Source of the DNA: CAYJRR01 sp964372275 [NCBI: uncultured bacterium]
Lineage (GTDB): Bacteria; CAYJRR01
Assembly: GCA_964372275.1 (NCBI GenBank)
Contig: CAYJRR010000096.1
Coordinates: 1 to 16,804 of the forward strand
Direction: 5' to 3'
DNA length: 16,804 nucleotides
This document shows positions 1 through 8,292 of this stretch, piece after piece; the first letter of the stretch is position 1; each line of letters begins with the position of its first letter. A program made the position numbers and the translations under genes. The notes under the pieces were generated by a model. It saw only the letters and a program-made list of their open reading frames with translations. It ran no database searches and had not been told where the DNA came from.

Positions 1-810
1 CGGGAAGCTCATCAGCACCTTCCCCCCCACCAGCACGTTCCGTGCGCGCGGCCCCGCGCGGTAGTAGCCGCCGCCGATCCCCATCACCGGGTCGAACAGG
101 GAGATGGAGAGCCCCGAGAGATTGGTGTTGGCCTCCCCCCACTGCTCCGTCCAGTCGAAGGAGAAGTGCTGGCCGGGGTACATCGTCATGTCGAAGAAGG
201 TGTGGGTGATGCTGTCGCCGCGGAGCCTCCGGTCGAGCTCGCGCGCGAAGGAGATGCTGCGGTGGCTGCGCGCGCGCCCGGCAAGCCAGGGGTCGAAGTT
301 GTCGGCGACGACGATCGTCCCGTTGCGGAGGTCGACCATCCGCAGCGAGACGCCGTCGGCCGTCTCGTCGAGCCAGATCGCGGTGCGCGCCGGCGGGGCG
401 CCCCCGCGGACGCGCTCGTCGAGAGCCACGATCTCGTCGACCGCGAGGTCGGTGGCGAGTTGTTCGATCCGGTCCTCCTCGACGTAGGTCCGGGGAAGCA
501 TGCAGGCCTCGCAGGCGCGAAGGACCGACGACCCGAAGACGCGCGCCAGCGTCGCCACCGCGGCGTTCGGGTACCAGCTCTTCGACTCCTCGAAGGCGGG
601 GCGGACGCTGACCACGATCGCCGGAACGAGCTCCTTGGCGCTCAGGCCCCCGTCCTCGACCCGCATCTCGAGCACCTCCTCCAGCCGCGACAGCGCGTCG
701 CGCGTCGTCTCGCGCTGCGCGAGGGCCACGGCGGGCGCGACCGACGACAGCAGACCGAGCGCCAGCGCGGCGTGCGCCGCGATCCCTGGACGGGTACGGC
801 TCAGAAGCAA
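1..810 (-). CDS. Exported CsgG/FlgO-like protein of unknown function, 3' end beyond window
   Basis: The first 270 codons are in the window and the gene continues past the left edge. It opens with a Sec signal peptide (charged LSRTRPG, then a hydrophobic AALALGLLSSVAPAVALA stretch, cleavage near residue 32). I chose a TTG start at 810 because GGAGG lies about 8 bases upstream and the signal peptide begins immediately after it. The start overlaps the stop of the upstream gene by 10 bases, so translation is probably coupled. Residues 50-95 resemble a helical segment; a CEAC motif (C100, C103) is followed by an alternating strand region (about 110-160) reminiscent of CsgG/FlgO-type periplasmic folds. 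After that come aromatic and glycine-rich stretches (MTMYPGQHFSFDW, MGIGGGYY) that could be barrel strands. The neighbour at 801-2036 has the same order of parts, including a CxxC. Family assignment is by inspection only; the function is unknown. Confidence 0.8.
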   Translation of the reverse strand, partial: MLLSRTRPGIAAHAALALGLLSSVAPAVALAQRETTRDALSRLEEVLEMRVEDGGLSAKELVPAIVVSVRPAFEESKSWYPNAAVATLARVFGSSVLRACEACMLPRTYVEEDRIEQLATDLAVDEIVALDERVRGGAPPARTAIWLDETADGVSLRMVDLRNGTIVVADNFDPWLAGRARSHRSISFARELDRRLRGDSITHTFFDMTMYPGQHFSFDWTEQWGEANTNLSGLSISLFDPVMGIGGGYYRAGPRARNVLVGGKVLMSFP

Positions 811-2036
811 AACGACACCTCCGTCCCGATCGACTCGAAGTCGGCGAATCCGACGTCGAGGTAGTCCCCGATCGCCGGGGCGTCGTTCTTGGAGGGGAGC
901 GTCTCCAGGAACAGCCCGGCGGCGATGCGGTTCTTCACCCGCAGCTCGAGGCCGATCTGGACGGCGCCGAAGGAGTCGTGCAGGTCCTCGTCGCGCCCGT
1001 CGGCGAGCAGGTTCTCGAGCGTCGGATCGTTCTCCTGGAAGACGGCGGCGGAGCCTCCGCGGAGGTCGATCGCCGACACCCCGAAGAAGAGATAGAGATC
1101 GGGACGGGTGAGCGAGGTCGCCGGACCGGTGAGGAGCCGCGCGATCCGTCCCTGGACCATCCATCCGGTGTGCAGCTCCGGGGCGTAGCTGAAGCCGACC
1201 GAGATCCCGCCGGTCCAGGCGCGCGCCTGGGTGAAGGCCCCTTCGAACCCGGCCTGGAACCAGGCGAACGGCGGCGAGACGACCGGGAGGTCCCCCGACG
1301 CGTAGGTGCGGACGACGAGCCGGAAGGGGATCAGGTAAACGCTTCGTCCGCGGAGCGCGTCGAGGTACTCCTGGCGCGCGCCGGCGGCGCTCTTGAGCGT
1401 CTCTCCGCTGCGCAGCAGCGCCGGCGAGGCGGTCGAGGTCGAGAGCGTCTTGGCGTAGACGATCGGAAGCGCCGGCTCGAGCCCGGTGATGCGGGCGCGG
1501 AGCACCAGCGAAGAGCCCTCCGCCTCGAAGTCGAGGAACAGCGCGTGACGCGAGCCGGCGAGGTTGCCGGCCGCGGCGAGCGTCCCCGGCTCGTCGAAGC
1601 CGCGCGCCACGATCGTCCCCTTGGCACCGGAGTGGACGACCACCGCGGTGCAGGCCGGGCAGTGCGAGAGGACGACCCGGGTCCGTGGATTCCGGGTGAG
1701 CAGCGACGCGATGTGGTTCTCGACCAGCGACTGCATGCCGCTGCCGAAGCCAACCGGAACGCTGACGTCGGCGAGCACCACCGGCGTCTCGAGCGCGAAC
1801 GGCGGCTGCTCGATCCAACTGTAGACCAGCTCGTCGAGCAGGTCGTAGGCCTGTAGCTGGATCTGGGCGGCCACTTCGCCCCGCAGCGTCTCGAGCTGCG
1901 CGCGCTGCGCGTCGGTAAGCTCCGTCTCGGCCGCGACCGCGGTTGCCGGCAGCACCGACGCCACCGCGGCCAGGAGCCAACGCCGCGCTCGCGGCCGCGT
2001 GCTCGCCCGGCGGAGGCGCGGCCTCAGCGGAACCAT
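801..2036 (-). CDS. Exported CsgG/FlgO-like protein with outer-membrane-barrel-like C-terminus
   Basis: This 411-residue protein starts at the ATG at 2036, preceded by GGAGGG five bases upstream and giving a signal peptide (RRWLLAAVASVLPATAVA, cleavage near residue 36). A longer reading frame exists upstream but lies inside the preceding gene and has no sensible composition. Residues 85-115 (VVLADVSVPVGFGSGMQ) look like the first strand and helix of a CsgG/FlgO-like module, followed by a CPAC motif (C126, C129) and strands to about residue 210. The second half (about 235-411) alternates hydrophobic and polar residues, is rich in Gly and aromatics, and ends in Phe (EVSFCF), the usual signature of an outer-membrane beta-barrel. 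It overlaps the upstream gene by 13 bases and the downstream gene by 10. The likely role is in the outer membrane or periplasm; no specific function is recognised. Confidence 0.85.
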   Translation of the reverse strand: MVPLRPRLRRASTRPRARRWLLAAVASVLPATAVAAETELTDAQRAQLETLRGEVAAQIQLQAYDLLDELVYSWIEQPPFALETPVVLADVSVPVGFGSGMQSLVENHIASLLTRNPRTRVVLSHCPACTAVVVHSGAKGTIVARGFDEPGTLAAAGNLAGSRHALFLDFEAEGSSLVLRARITGLEPALPIVYAKTLSTSTASPALLRSGETLKSAAGARQEYLDALRGRSVYLIPFRLVVRTYASGDLPVVSPPFAWFQAGFEGAFTQARAWTGGISVGFSYAPELHTGWMVQGRIARLLTGPATSLTRPDLYLFFGVSAIDLRGGSAAVFQENDPTLENLLADGRDEDLHDSFGAVQIGLELRVKNRIAAGLFLETLPSKNDAPAIGDYLDVGFADFESIGTEVSFCF

Positions 2037-2671
2037 CGCCACCCTCCGTCCACGCACAGGCCGGCGTGGAGCAACGTCTCGCGCGGATCGACGATCGTGA
2101 TCCCAAGGAGGGCATCGCCGGGGGCCAGCGCCCCTTCCGCGTGGTAGCGCGCGCAGGCGGTGGGATAGGCCTCCTTCGGATCCATCCGGCCGATCACGAG
2201 CAGGTCCCCGGCGGCGAGCAACGGAACCCGATCGGAGACGCGGTGCCCCCGTTCCGCCAGGTCGGTCCGGGCGGCGACCGAGATCTTCGCCGCCACCGCC
2301 GCGTCCGGGTAGAAGGCGTCGACGTGCCACACCACGTCCCGCGGAGCGAGGCTCGCCGCCGTCTGCGCGATGTCGGCGGAGCTCTGGCGTAGCGTGGTGA
2401 GGACCACCTCGTCGCGGTCGGGCCGTTCGCCGAGGCGCATGAACCGCCGCTGGCAGGCCAGCGCATCGGTGACCTTCGGCGACGACAGGGTTCTCGCCGG
2501 CGGCGCGGGGACCTGGCCGGGGAACCGTTCGTGCGCCTCGACCTGGCTCATCCGGATGCACTCGAGATTCCGTGCCTCCTCCTTGCTCTGGAAGATCCCC
2601 GGAGAAGGATCGCGCGCCCGGCCGGCGAAGATCGGCAGCGACAGCAGCAGGAGGATCAGCCAGCCTTCCAT
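2024..2671 (-). CDS. Small secreted protein of unknown function
   Basis: The 215-residue product begins with a short, strongly hydrophobic segment (MEGWLILLLLSLPIFAG) that can act as a signal peptide or N-terminal anchor. Four cysteines are spread through the rest (in LECIRM, LACQRR, TACARY and GLCVDG contexts), which would suit disulphides in an exported protein. The ATG shares its A with the TGA of the upstream lipoprotein gene (TGATG), so re-initiation coupling is likely; the Shine-Dalgarno is weak (GGGA). The 3' end overlaps the next gene by 13 bases. I recognise no family; a role shared with the other three exported products of this operon is inferred from tight overlap alone. Confidence 0.8.
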   Translation of the reverse strand: MEGWLILLLLSLPIFAGRARDPSPGIFQSKEEARNLECIRMSQVEAHERFPGQVPAPPARTLSSPKVTDALACQRRFMRLGERPDRDEVVLTTLRQSSADIAQTAASLAPRDVVWHVDAFYPDAAVAAKISVAARTDLAERGHRVSDRVPLLAAGDLLVIGRMDPKEAYPTACARYHAEGALAPGDALLGITIVDPRETLLHAGLCVDGGWRWFR

Positions 2672-3396
2672 CAGTTTCCCGGCTCGGGCAGGTCCTGCGT
2701 CGCGGCGGCGCGAGGCGGCTCATCGAATCCACGCAGCACCGAGGCGCGGACGCGGGCGTTGAACGCGAGTTGGCTCATCTGGCGGTAGTAGTCGCGCGAG
2801 AAGTCCTGCTCATGGGTGTCCTCGGTCAGCCGTTCGGAGCGCGGTCGAACCAGGAGGTCGAGCGCCCGGTTGACCGCCCACAGTCCGGCGCCGGTGTAGC
2901 GGACGAAGCGCGCCTGCAACGAGTCGGCGGCGAGCTGGAAGCCGTCCCGATCCCGGATCGAGACGTCCTGGGCGACGGTGTACTCGGTGATCGCCGGGAC
3001 CATCGAGAGAGTCGCGAACGACACGATCCAGAGGAAGGTCGGATTCTCCTCGTGCAGCAGGCGCGTCTTCAGCTCCAGCACGAGGTCGGGCGGGGCGGCC
3101 GGCTCCCCCGTCTCCCCCGGCGTCGCCCCGGGGCGCGGAACGACCGTCTCGACGATAGCCCCCTGGTTGGTGAAGAGGGTCTGCAGGCGCCGGCACAGCC
3201 GTTGCGCGTCGTCGGCCTTGACGTAGTCGCCGGGGACGCAGCGGATCAGGAGTCGCGTCCCGTCGAAGTTCGGGACTTGGGGATCGAGGACGGTCGGACG
3301 CTGGAGGGACGTCAGCGGCTGGTAGACGGTGACGTTCACGCACCCCGCCGCCAATGCGACACCGATGGCAGACAGCCGGCCGAAGAACCGTCGCAT
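2671..3396 (-). CDS. Lipoprotein of unknown function, first gene of envelope operon
   Basis: This is a 241-residue protein with a clear lipoprotein signal: charged MRRFFGR, a hydrophobic stretch and lipobox LAAGC with the acylated cysteine at residue 19. The body contains an RLLIRCVPGDYV region followed by helical LCRRLQTLF, a Pro/Gly/Glu-rich linker near residues 90-105, and a segment around 150-225 rich in aromatic and Arg residues (ARFVRYTGAGLW, DFSRDYYRQMS). No named domain is recognised. The ATG at 3396 has no Shine-Dalgarno but a TGTACT -10-like hexamer six bases upstream with TTGATT 16 bases further out, which suggests a leaderless transcript. It heads four overlapping minus-strand genes, all for exported products, so an envelope complex is a reasonable guess but unproven. 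Confidence 0.85.
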   Translation of the reverse strand: MRRFFGRLSAIGVALAAGCVNVTVYQPLTSLQRPTVLDPQVPNFDGTRLLIRCVPGDYVKADDAQRLCRRLQTLFTNQGAIVETVVPRPGATPGETGEPAAPPDLVLELKTRLLHEENPTFLWIVSFATLSMVPAITEYTVAQDVSIRDRDGFQLAADSLQARFVRYTGAGLWAVNRALDLLVRPRSERLTEDTHEQDFSRDYYRQMSQLAFNARVRASVLRGFDEPPRAAATQDLPEPGN

Positions 3397-3402
3397 GAGC
3401 GA

Positions 3403-3430
3403 AGTACACCCCGAGAAGCGCCCGAATCAA
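3403..3430 (-). promoter_or_regulatory. Predicted promoter of the four-gene envelope operon
   Basis: Reading the minus strand, TTGATT (3430-3425) and TGTACT (3408-3403) are separated by 16 bases. The -10 match is four of six. Only six bases (TCGCTC) separate the hexamer from the ATG at 3396, which would place transcription start at or next to the start codon. The assignment rests on spacing and consensus match. Confidence 0.45.
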
Positions 3431-3513
3431 TTCAATATCGGTGCCGGCGGAGGGTTTCGGCGGCGGACGCGGGACTCGGCGCCGGGCTCGGGTGTCGGAT
3501 GCGCGCTTCGGGT

Positions 3514-3519
3514 TACGAT
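3514..3519 (+). promoter_or_regulatory. -10-like element TACGAT before the small hypothetical gene
   Basis: TACGAT matches TATAAT at four of six positions and sits nine bases before the ATG at 3529. There is no Shine-Dalgarno in between, so the transcript may be leaderless or nearly so. No convincing -35 is visible. Confidence 0.35.
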
Positions 3520-3528
3520 CCGACGACC

Positions 3529-3873
3529 ATGCCTCCGCGGGACGGCGACGAGCCTCCGTACTGGGTGCTGATCTCCGTCCTGTTCAGCTCGATCCCGCTC
3601 GAACGGGAGGTGGCGTGGGCGCTCTACGACGCGGCCTGCGACCTGGTTGCGGCGGAACAGGAGGAGGCGGCGCTCCATACCGAAAGCGTCTCCGGCACGG
3701 TCCGCCGGACGGGGGGACACGTGGTGATGGGCACCCTCGGCGGCCCGACCTTCGAGGCGGCGATCTCGACCCCGGCGCGCGCCGACGCGCAGGTACGTTT
3801 TTTCGTCACCCGCCAGGGGATCGAACACCGCGAACGGAGCCAACCCCGCCCGCCACGGTCGAGCATGAACTGA
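3529..3873 (+). CDS. Conserved-looking small hypothetical protein
   Basis: This 114-residue protein has no signal peptide. It contains a hydrophobic stretch (YWVLISVLFSSIPL, residues 10-23), an acidic helical segment (EREVAWALYDAACDLVAAEQEEAA) and a predicted strand-rich half (GGHVVMGTLGGPTFEAAIS, then AQVRFFVTRQ). Codon use has G or C in most third positions through about residue 100, which supports real coding; the last dozen residues (Arg/Pro/Ser-rich) look less constrained. An alternative in-frame ATG at 3499 would add ten residues. I prefer 3529 because a TACGAT hexamer at 3514-3519 lies nine bases upstream, matching the pattern at other first genes in this window. It diverges from the envelope operon across a 132-base gap. 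I do not recognise a family. Confidence 0.65.
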   Translation: MPPRDGDEPPYWVLISVLFSSIPLEREVAWALYDAACDLVAAEQEEAALHTESVSGTVRRTGGHVVMGTLGGPTFEAAISTPARADAQVRFFVTRQGIEHRERSQPRPPRSSMN

Positions 3874-3931
3874 CGTGGAGGGCACGTTTCGACTTGCCTT
3901 GCCGGCCGGACGCCTGCGATACACGGGCGCC

Positions 3932-6127
3932 ATGAGAACCCCCCGTTCCCTCCTGGCCGCCCTGCCGCTCGCCCTGGCCGCCGCGGCGTGCGCCGGCCGC
4001 CCTTCCCCTTCCACCCACTCCGGCGGAGCCGCCATGACGTCTCGCCCGAATCCGTTCCTCGCCGAGAGCCCGCACACGTTCGGCTACCCGATCTTCGACC
4101 GGATCCAGGACGCCGACTTCCTCCCCGCCTTCGAGCGCGGCATGGCCGAGCAGATCGCGGAGGTGGAGCGGATCGCGAACGACCCGGCCCCCGCCACCTT
4201 CGACAACACGCTGGTGGCGCTGGAGCGCACCGGCCGGCTCCTCGACCGGGTGAGCAAGGTCTTCTTCAACCTGGTCAACGCCGACACCAACGACAGGCGC
4301 GAAAAGTTGCAGGCGGAGGTCAGTCCCAGGCTCGCGGCGCACGCCGACGCCATCGCGCTCAATCCGAAGCTGTTCGCGCGGATCCGTGCCCTCTACGACG
4401 CGCGGGCGACGTTGGGTCTCGACGCCGAAGGGACCCGCCTCGTCGAGCGCTACTACACCTACTTCGTGCGCGCCGGGGCCAAGCTCTCCGACGGCGACAA
4501 GTCGCGGATGAAGGAGATCAACGCCGAGCTGGCGCGGCTCGAGACCGAGTTCACCCAGAAGGTGCTGGCCGAGGTGAACGCGTCGGCGGTGGTCGTCGAT
4601 TCCAAGGAGGAGCTGGCGGGCCTCGACGAAGACCGGATCGCCGCCGCGGCGGAGGCGGCCAAGGAGCGCAAGCTCGAGGGGAAGTACCTCCTCGCGCTGC
4701 TCAACACCACCGGCCAGCCGGCCAACACCGACCTCGCCAACCGCGCGCTCCGGGAGCGGGTGCACAAGGCCTCCGTGGCGCGCGGCAGCCGCGGCAACGA
4801 GCACGACACGACGGCGATCGTGGCGCGCGTGGCGCGGCTTCGCGCCGAGCGGGCGCGGCTGTTGGGCTACGCCGACCACGCCTCCTTCGTCCTCGAGGAC
4901 GAGACGGCGAAGACCCCCGCGGCGGTGAACGCCCGGCTGGCGCAGCTCGGCCCCGCGGCGGTCGCCAACGCCCGGCGCGAAGCGGCCGAGATCCAGAAGA
5001 TCGTGAAAAAGGAGGGGGGGACCTTCCGCGTCGAGCCGTGGGACTGGGCCTTCTACTCGGAGAAGGTGCGCAAGGAGCGCTACGACTTCGACGAATCGCA
5101 GCTCAAGCCGTACCTCGAGCTCGACCGGGTGATGAAGGACGGCGTCTTCTACGCGGCGACGCGGCTCTACGGGATCACCTTCCACGAGCGGAAGGACCTC
5201 CCCGTCTACCACCCCGACGTGCGCGTCTTCGACGTCGCGGACGCCGACGGCCAGCCGTTGGCGCTGCTGGTCGCCGACTTCTACGCCAGGCCGTCGAAGC
5301 GCGGCGGCGCCTGGATGAACGACTACGTCTCCCAGTCGAAGCTGCTCGGGCGGAAGGCGGTGGTGGCGATCCACCTGAACGTCACCAAGCCGGCGGAGGG
5401 GCAGTCGGCCCTCCTCACCTGGGACGAGGTGACGGCGGCGTTCCACGAGTTCGGGCACGCCCTGCACGGGATGCTCTCCGACGTGCGTTTCCCCTACTTC
5501 ACCGGGACCAACGTTCCGCGCGACTTCGTCGAGTATCCATCGCAGGTCAACGAGATGTGGGCGACCTGGCCGGAGGTGCTGAAGAACTACGCCAAGCACC
5601 ACAAGACCGGCGAGCCGATGCCGCAGGCGCTGGTGCAGAAGGTGATCGACACCCAGAAGTTCAACCAGGGTTACGCCACGACCGAGTACCTGGCGGCGGC
5701 GATCCTCGACCAACGGTGGCATCAGCTGGCGCCGGAGCAGGTACCCGACGCGGCCGGGGTGATGGCGTTCGAGGCGGCGGCGTTGAAGAATGCCGGCGTC
5801 GACGTGGCGGAGGTCCCGCCGCGCTACCGCACCCCCTACTTCAGCCACATCATGGGGGGCTACTCCGCCGGCTACTACGCCTACATCTGGTCGGAGGTGC
5901 TCGACGCCGACACCGTCGAGTGGTTCAAGGAGAACGGGGGGCTGACGCGCCAGAACGGCGATCGGTTCCGGCGGATGCTCCTCGGACGCGGCGGCAGCGC
6001 CGACGCGATGGCGATCTACCGCGAGTTCCGCGGCCGCGATCCCGACATCAAGCCGTTGCTGGAGCGGAGGGGCCTGAGCCTCCCCGCGGCCGGCGCGTCG
6101 ACGCGGAAAGCGGCGGGGGCCCGGTAG
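3932..6127 (+). CDS. dcp: M3-family zinc metallopeptidase (peptidyl-dipeptidase Dcp-like), lipoprotein
   Basis: The 731-residue protein belongs to the M3 (thimet/Dcp) oligopeptidases. The HEFGH zinc motif is at residues 505-509 and the third zinc ligand is Glu534 in FVEYPSQVNEMW, 25 residues after the second His, as the family requires. The C-terminal half has other Dcp-like blocks (YSAGYYAYIWSEVLDAD, RFRRMLLGRGGS). M3 dipeptidases remove dipeptides or cleave short peptides inside a closed channel. The N-terminus has a lipoprotein signal (LLAALPLALAAAACAG, lipobox cysteine near residue 23), so it is probably anchored facing the periplasm, whereas E. coli Dcp is described as lacking such an anchor. 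ATG 3932 is chosen because it starts the signal peptide; an in-frame ATG at 3875 adds a non-signal extension. There is no Shine-Dalgarno; a TGCGATACA stretch ends eight bases upstream. It converges with the CotH-like gene. Confidence 0.95.
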   Translation: MRTPRSLLAALPLALAAAACAGRPSPSTHSGGAAMTSRPNPFLAESPHTFGYPIFDRIQDADFLPAFERGMAEQIAEVERIANDPAPATFDNTLVALERTGRLLDRVSKVFFNLVNADTNDRREKLQAEVSPRLAAHADAIALNPKLFARIRALYDARATLGLDAEGTRLVERYYTYFVRAGAKLSDGDKSRMKEINAELARLETEFTQKVLAEVNASAVVVDSKEELAGLDEDRIAAAAEAAKERKLEGKYLLALLNTTGQPANTDLANRALRERVHKASVARGSRGNEHDTTAIVARVARLRAERARLLGYADHASFVLEDETAKTPAAVNARLAQLGPAAVANARREAAEIQKIVKKEGGTFRVEPWDWAFYSEKVRKERYDFDESQLKPYLELDRVMKDGVFYAATRLYGITFHERKDLPVYHPDVRVFDVADADGQPLALLVADFYARPSKRGGAWMNDYVSQSKLLGRKAVVAIHLNVTKPAEGQSALLTWDEVTAAFHEFGHALHGMLSDVRFPYFTGTNVPRDFVEYPSQVNEMWATWPEVLKNYAKHHKTGEPMPQALVQKVIDTQKFNQGYATTEYLAAAILDQRWHQLAPEQVPDAAGVMAFEAAALKNAGVDVAEVPPRYRTPYFSHIMGGYSAGYYAYIWSEVLDADTVEWFKENGGLTRQNGDRFRRMLLGRGGSADAMAIYREFRGRDPDIKPLLERRGLSLPAAGASTRKAAGAR

Positions 6128-6141
6128 CTGGCGAGCGGCTT

Positions 6142-6157
6142 CGCGACAGGGATCGCG
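6142..6157. terminator. Small hairpin between convergent genes
   Basis: CGCGA (6142-6146) and TCGCG (6153-6157) form a perfect five-base-pair stem around a six-base loop, in the 31-base gap between the convergent peptidase and CotH-like genes. There is no T-run on either strand, so terminator function is weakly supported. Confidence 0.25.
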
Positions 6158-6158
6158 G

Positions 6159-8231
6159 CTACGGCGCCGAACCGGCGGAGGCGCGGTAGGCGGCGATGCC
6201 GCGGAGGAGGTGTTCCCGACGCGCGGCGTAGCCGTCGGCGAGGCGTTCCTGCTGCTCGCGGATCTCGGACTCGGCTTCGGCGGTGGTCGAGGGGTAGTCG
6301 AGCTCCTCCGAGGCGGCGAGGATCGCCGGGTCGGAGAAGTACGGAAGGAGCTCGGCGACCGTCTGCTCGATCCGCGCGTGGAACCGCTCGGGGGTGATCC
6401 GCTCCAGCATCTCCTCCAGCGCGTCGACGTAGCGGGCGTAGCCGGTCGGATCGCCGAGCAGGCGCTTCTCCAGCCGGCCCTCGGCGCAGTAGGCGAGCCC
6501 CCACCGATCGGGGAGCGCGTACATGCCGTGGAAGTGGCAGATCGAGTAGAGGTCGTCCATGTCCCAACTGGAGACGCCGAAGAACAGCCCGTCCGGCGAG
6601 CCGACCGCCTCGGTGGCGGAGAAGAAGACCTCGTCGACGTAGTCGCCGTCGCCGACCACGGTGTTGAAGGCGACCCATCGCAGGACCTGGTCGACGTCGA
6701 CGCGGCGGCCAACGGCGGCGAGAAGCGCCTCTCCGGCGAGCGACTCCGCCTCCTGCAACATCGATTCGTACGCGGCGGCCGCGTCGACCCCCTCGGCCGC
6801 GAACTTGATCTCGGGGTCGGCGAAGTACCCCTCGTTCTTGCGGCGGAGAACCAGACGCGCTCGGGCGTGCGAGGACTTGAGCGTCTGGGTCGGCTTGGCC
6901 ATCAGCAGGTAGACCCCCTGGCTCTCTCCGTCGATCGTCAGTTCCACCAGCCGCGATCGGTAGGGCATCAGCCCGAGCGCGTGGGCCATCGCGTCGGCAG
7001 TGATCTGGTTGCTGTAGGCGCGGTCACGGCACATCGAGAGCAGGAAGAACTCGTCGCTGGCCCAACCCGGAAGGAGCGCGCGGGGCGCCCCGCCCTCGAG
7101 GTCGACGTCGAAGCTCTTGCGCAGGCAGTGGAGGGAGTTCTTGCCACGGAAGTGCGCGGTGGCGGAGATGGGAGAAAGCGCCTCACCGAGCCGGACCGAC
7201 AACGCGAACTCCTCCTTGCTCTCGGAGGCGTGTCGCGCGTCGTAGGCGGCGCGTTGTTCGGCGGTGAATGTGAGGTGGATCCGCCCGAACGGCGCAGGAC
7301 CACCGACGGACGCCGTCGCGGCATCGCACTCCCCTTCGAGCGCGTCGGGATTCGGCTCCAGGAGCGGAATCGTCGCGGACTGCATCGGACCTTCCGGCGC
7401 GGCGATCGAAAGCGTGGCCGCATCGCACACGCCGACGCCGACCGCGCCGGCATTCGTGACGGTGTCGAGCGCCTCCGACGCGGCGGGCACCGCGCCCGCG
7501 AGCGCGTCGGCCGGCGCGTCGACCCAGACCAGCGAGGCCGCCCGCGGTGACGGCGCCGGGGCGGCGCGACCCGGCGCGAGCACGACGACCGCGCGCCGTT
7601 CGAGGGGGCCCGCGCCGTCCACCGCCTCCATGGCGGATCGCGCCTCCTCCGTCACCTGCTCCGCGGGGAGGGGGGGGCCGGGCGCCACGGTGGCGCCCAA
7701 CCCCGTCGCGGTGAGCGTCGCCAGGCGTCCGCGATCGGCGGTGAAGTCGGCGATCTGCGTCAGGGCCGCCCCCCAACGATGGACGGCGATCCGCTCCGAC
7801 GCCGGGCGAGCCGCGGCGAACTGCCCGATGGCGTCGGCGAGGATCCGTCGTTCCTCGTCGGACGCCGGATCCGGGACCAGCAGCAGCGTCGAGGTTCCCT
7901 CATACCGGCGCGGAGCGAGCCTCGCCTCCGGCGCGTCGAGACAGAAGGCGTAGTTCGCGGGAAGCGCGCGCCCGCACCCGTCCTCCAGGCGGAGGTCGAC
8001 TTCGATGGCGCGTGCCGGATGGCTCACCTGACGCAATACGACGACCTCTCCCACCCGCGTGCAGTCCGGCGGCGCCGAGACGTCGACCGGGGGTCGATCG
8101 CACGGCGCCGGTTCCGGAAGATCTTCGTCCGCGACCGGCCCGGATCCGTCCGCGTCCCCGCGGCAGCCCGCCGTCAGGGCCGCCGCCGCAAGGATCGCCG
8201 TCCACGGTGCGCCGCCCGAGCGGTGTCGCAT
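6159..8231 (-). CDS. CotH-kinase-like lipoprotein with possible vWA-like N-terminal region
   Basis: This 690-residue lipoprotein has lipobox LTAGC near residue 22. Residues from about 105 to 260 begin with a TSTLLLVPDP strand, continue with helix-strand alternation and end with ERRAVVVLAPG, which looks like a von Willebrand A-type fold; that call is tentative. Residues 355-600 match CotH kinases: HFRGKNSLHCLRKSFDVDL (about 358-376), ELTIDGESQGVYLLMAK (about 430-446) and SWDMDDLYSI (about 555-564) with the metal-binding Asp cluster. CotH proteins are atypical kinases that phosphorylate proteins; here the enzyme would face the periplasm. The residue before Lys446 is Ala445 where CotH proteins usually have Glu in a YLL-x-EK motif, so activity may be altered. 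The CDS ends 31 bases from the convergent peptidase gene. The ATG has no clear Shine-Dalgarno. Confidence 0.85.
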   Translation of the reverse strand: MRHRSGGAPWTAILAAAALTAGCRGDADGSGPVADEDLPEPAPCDRPPVDVSAPPDCTRVGEVVVLRQVSHPARAIEVDLRLEDGCGRALPANYAFCLDAPEARLAPRRYEGTSTLLLVPDPASDEERRILADAIGQFAAARPASERIAVHRWGAALTQIADFTADRGRLATLTATGLGATVAPGPPLPAEQVTEEARSAMEAVDGAGPLERRAVVVLAPGRAAPAPSPRAASLVWVDAPADALAGAVPAASEALDTVTNAGAVGVGVCDAATLSIAAPEGPMQSATIPLLEPNPDALEGECDAATASVGGPAPFGRIHLTFTAEQRAAYDARHASESKEEFALSVRLGEALSPISATAHFRGKNSLHCLRKSFDVDLEGGAPRALLPGWASDEFFLLSMCRDRAYSNQITADAMAHALGLMPYRSRLVELTIDGESQGVYLLMAKPTQTLKSSHARARLVLRRKNEGYFADPEIKFAAEGVDAAAAYESMLQEAESLAGEALLAAVGRRVDVDQVLRWVAFNTVVGDGDYVDEVFFSATEAVGSPDGLFFGVSSWDMDDLYSICHFHGMYALPDRWGLAYCAEGRLEKRLLGDPTGYARYVDALEEMLERITPERFHARIEQTVAELLPYFSDPAILAASEELDYPSTTAEAESEIREQQERLADGYAARREHLLRGIAAYRASAGSAP

Positions 8232-8292
8232 GCCCCCAACGCTGCCGTCGCCCGGCTCCGACGCAACCCCGCACCGCGCGCCGGCCCACGGG

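Noticed and set aside
2037-2732. N-terminal extension of the gene at 801-2036 out to 2732
   Set aside because: The extra 232 codons overlap a real gene in another frame, are Arg/Pro-rich, and the signal peptide and GGAGGG site sit at the ATG at 2036.
2572-3528. Upstream extension of the small hypothetical gene at 3529
   Set aside because: It runs antisense through the lipoprotein gene, and its composition differs sharply from the 114-residue C-terminal part.
3806-6712. A 968-codon minus-strand frame across the M3 peptidase
   Set aside because: It is antisense to a peptidase with an intact HEFGH motif and shows a composition typical of noncoding shadow frames.
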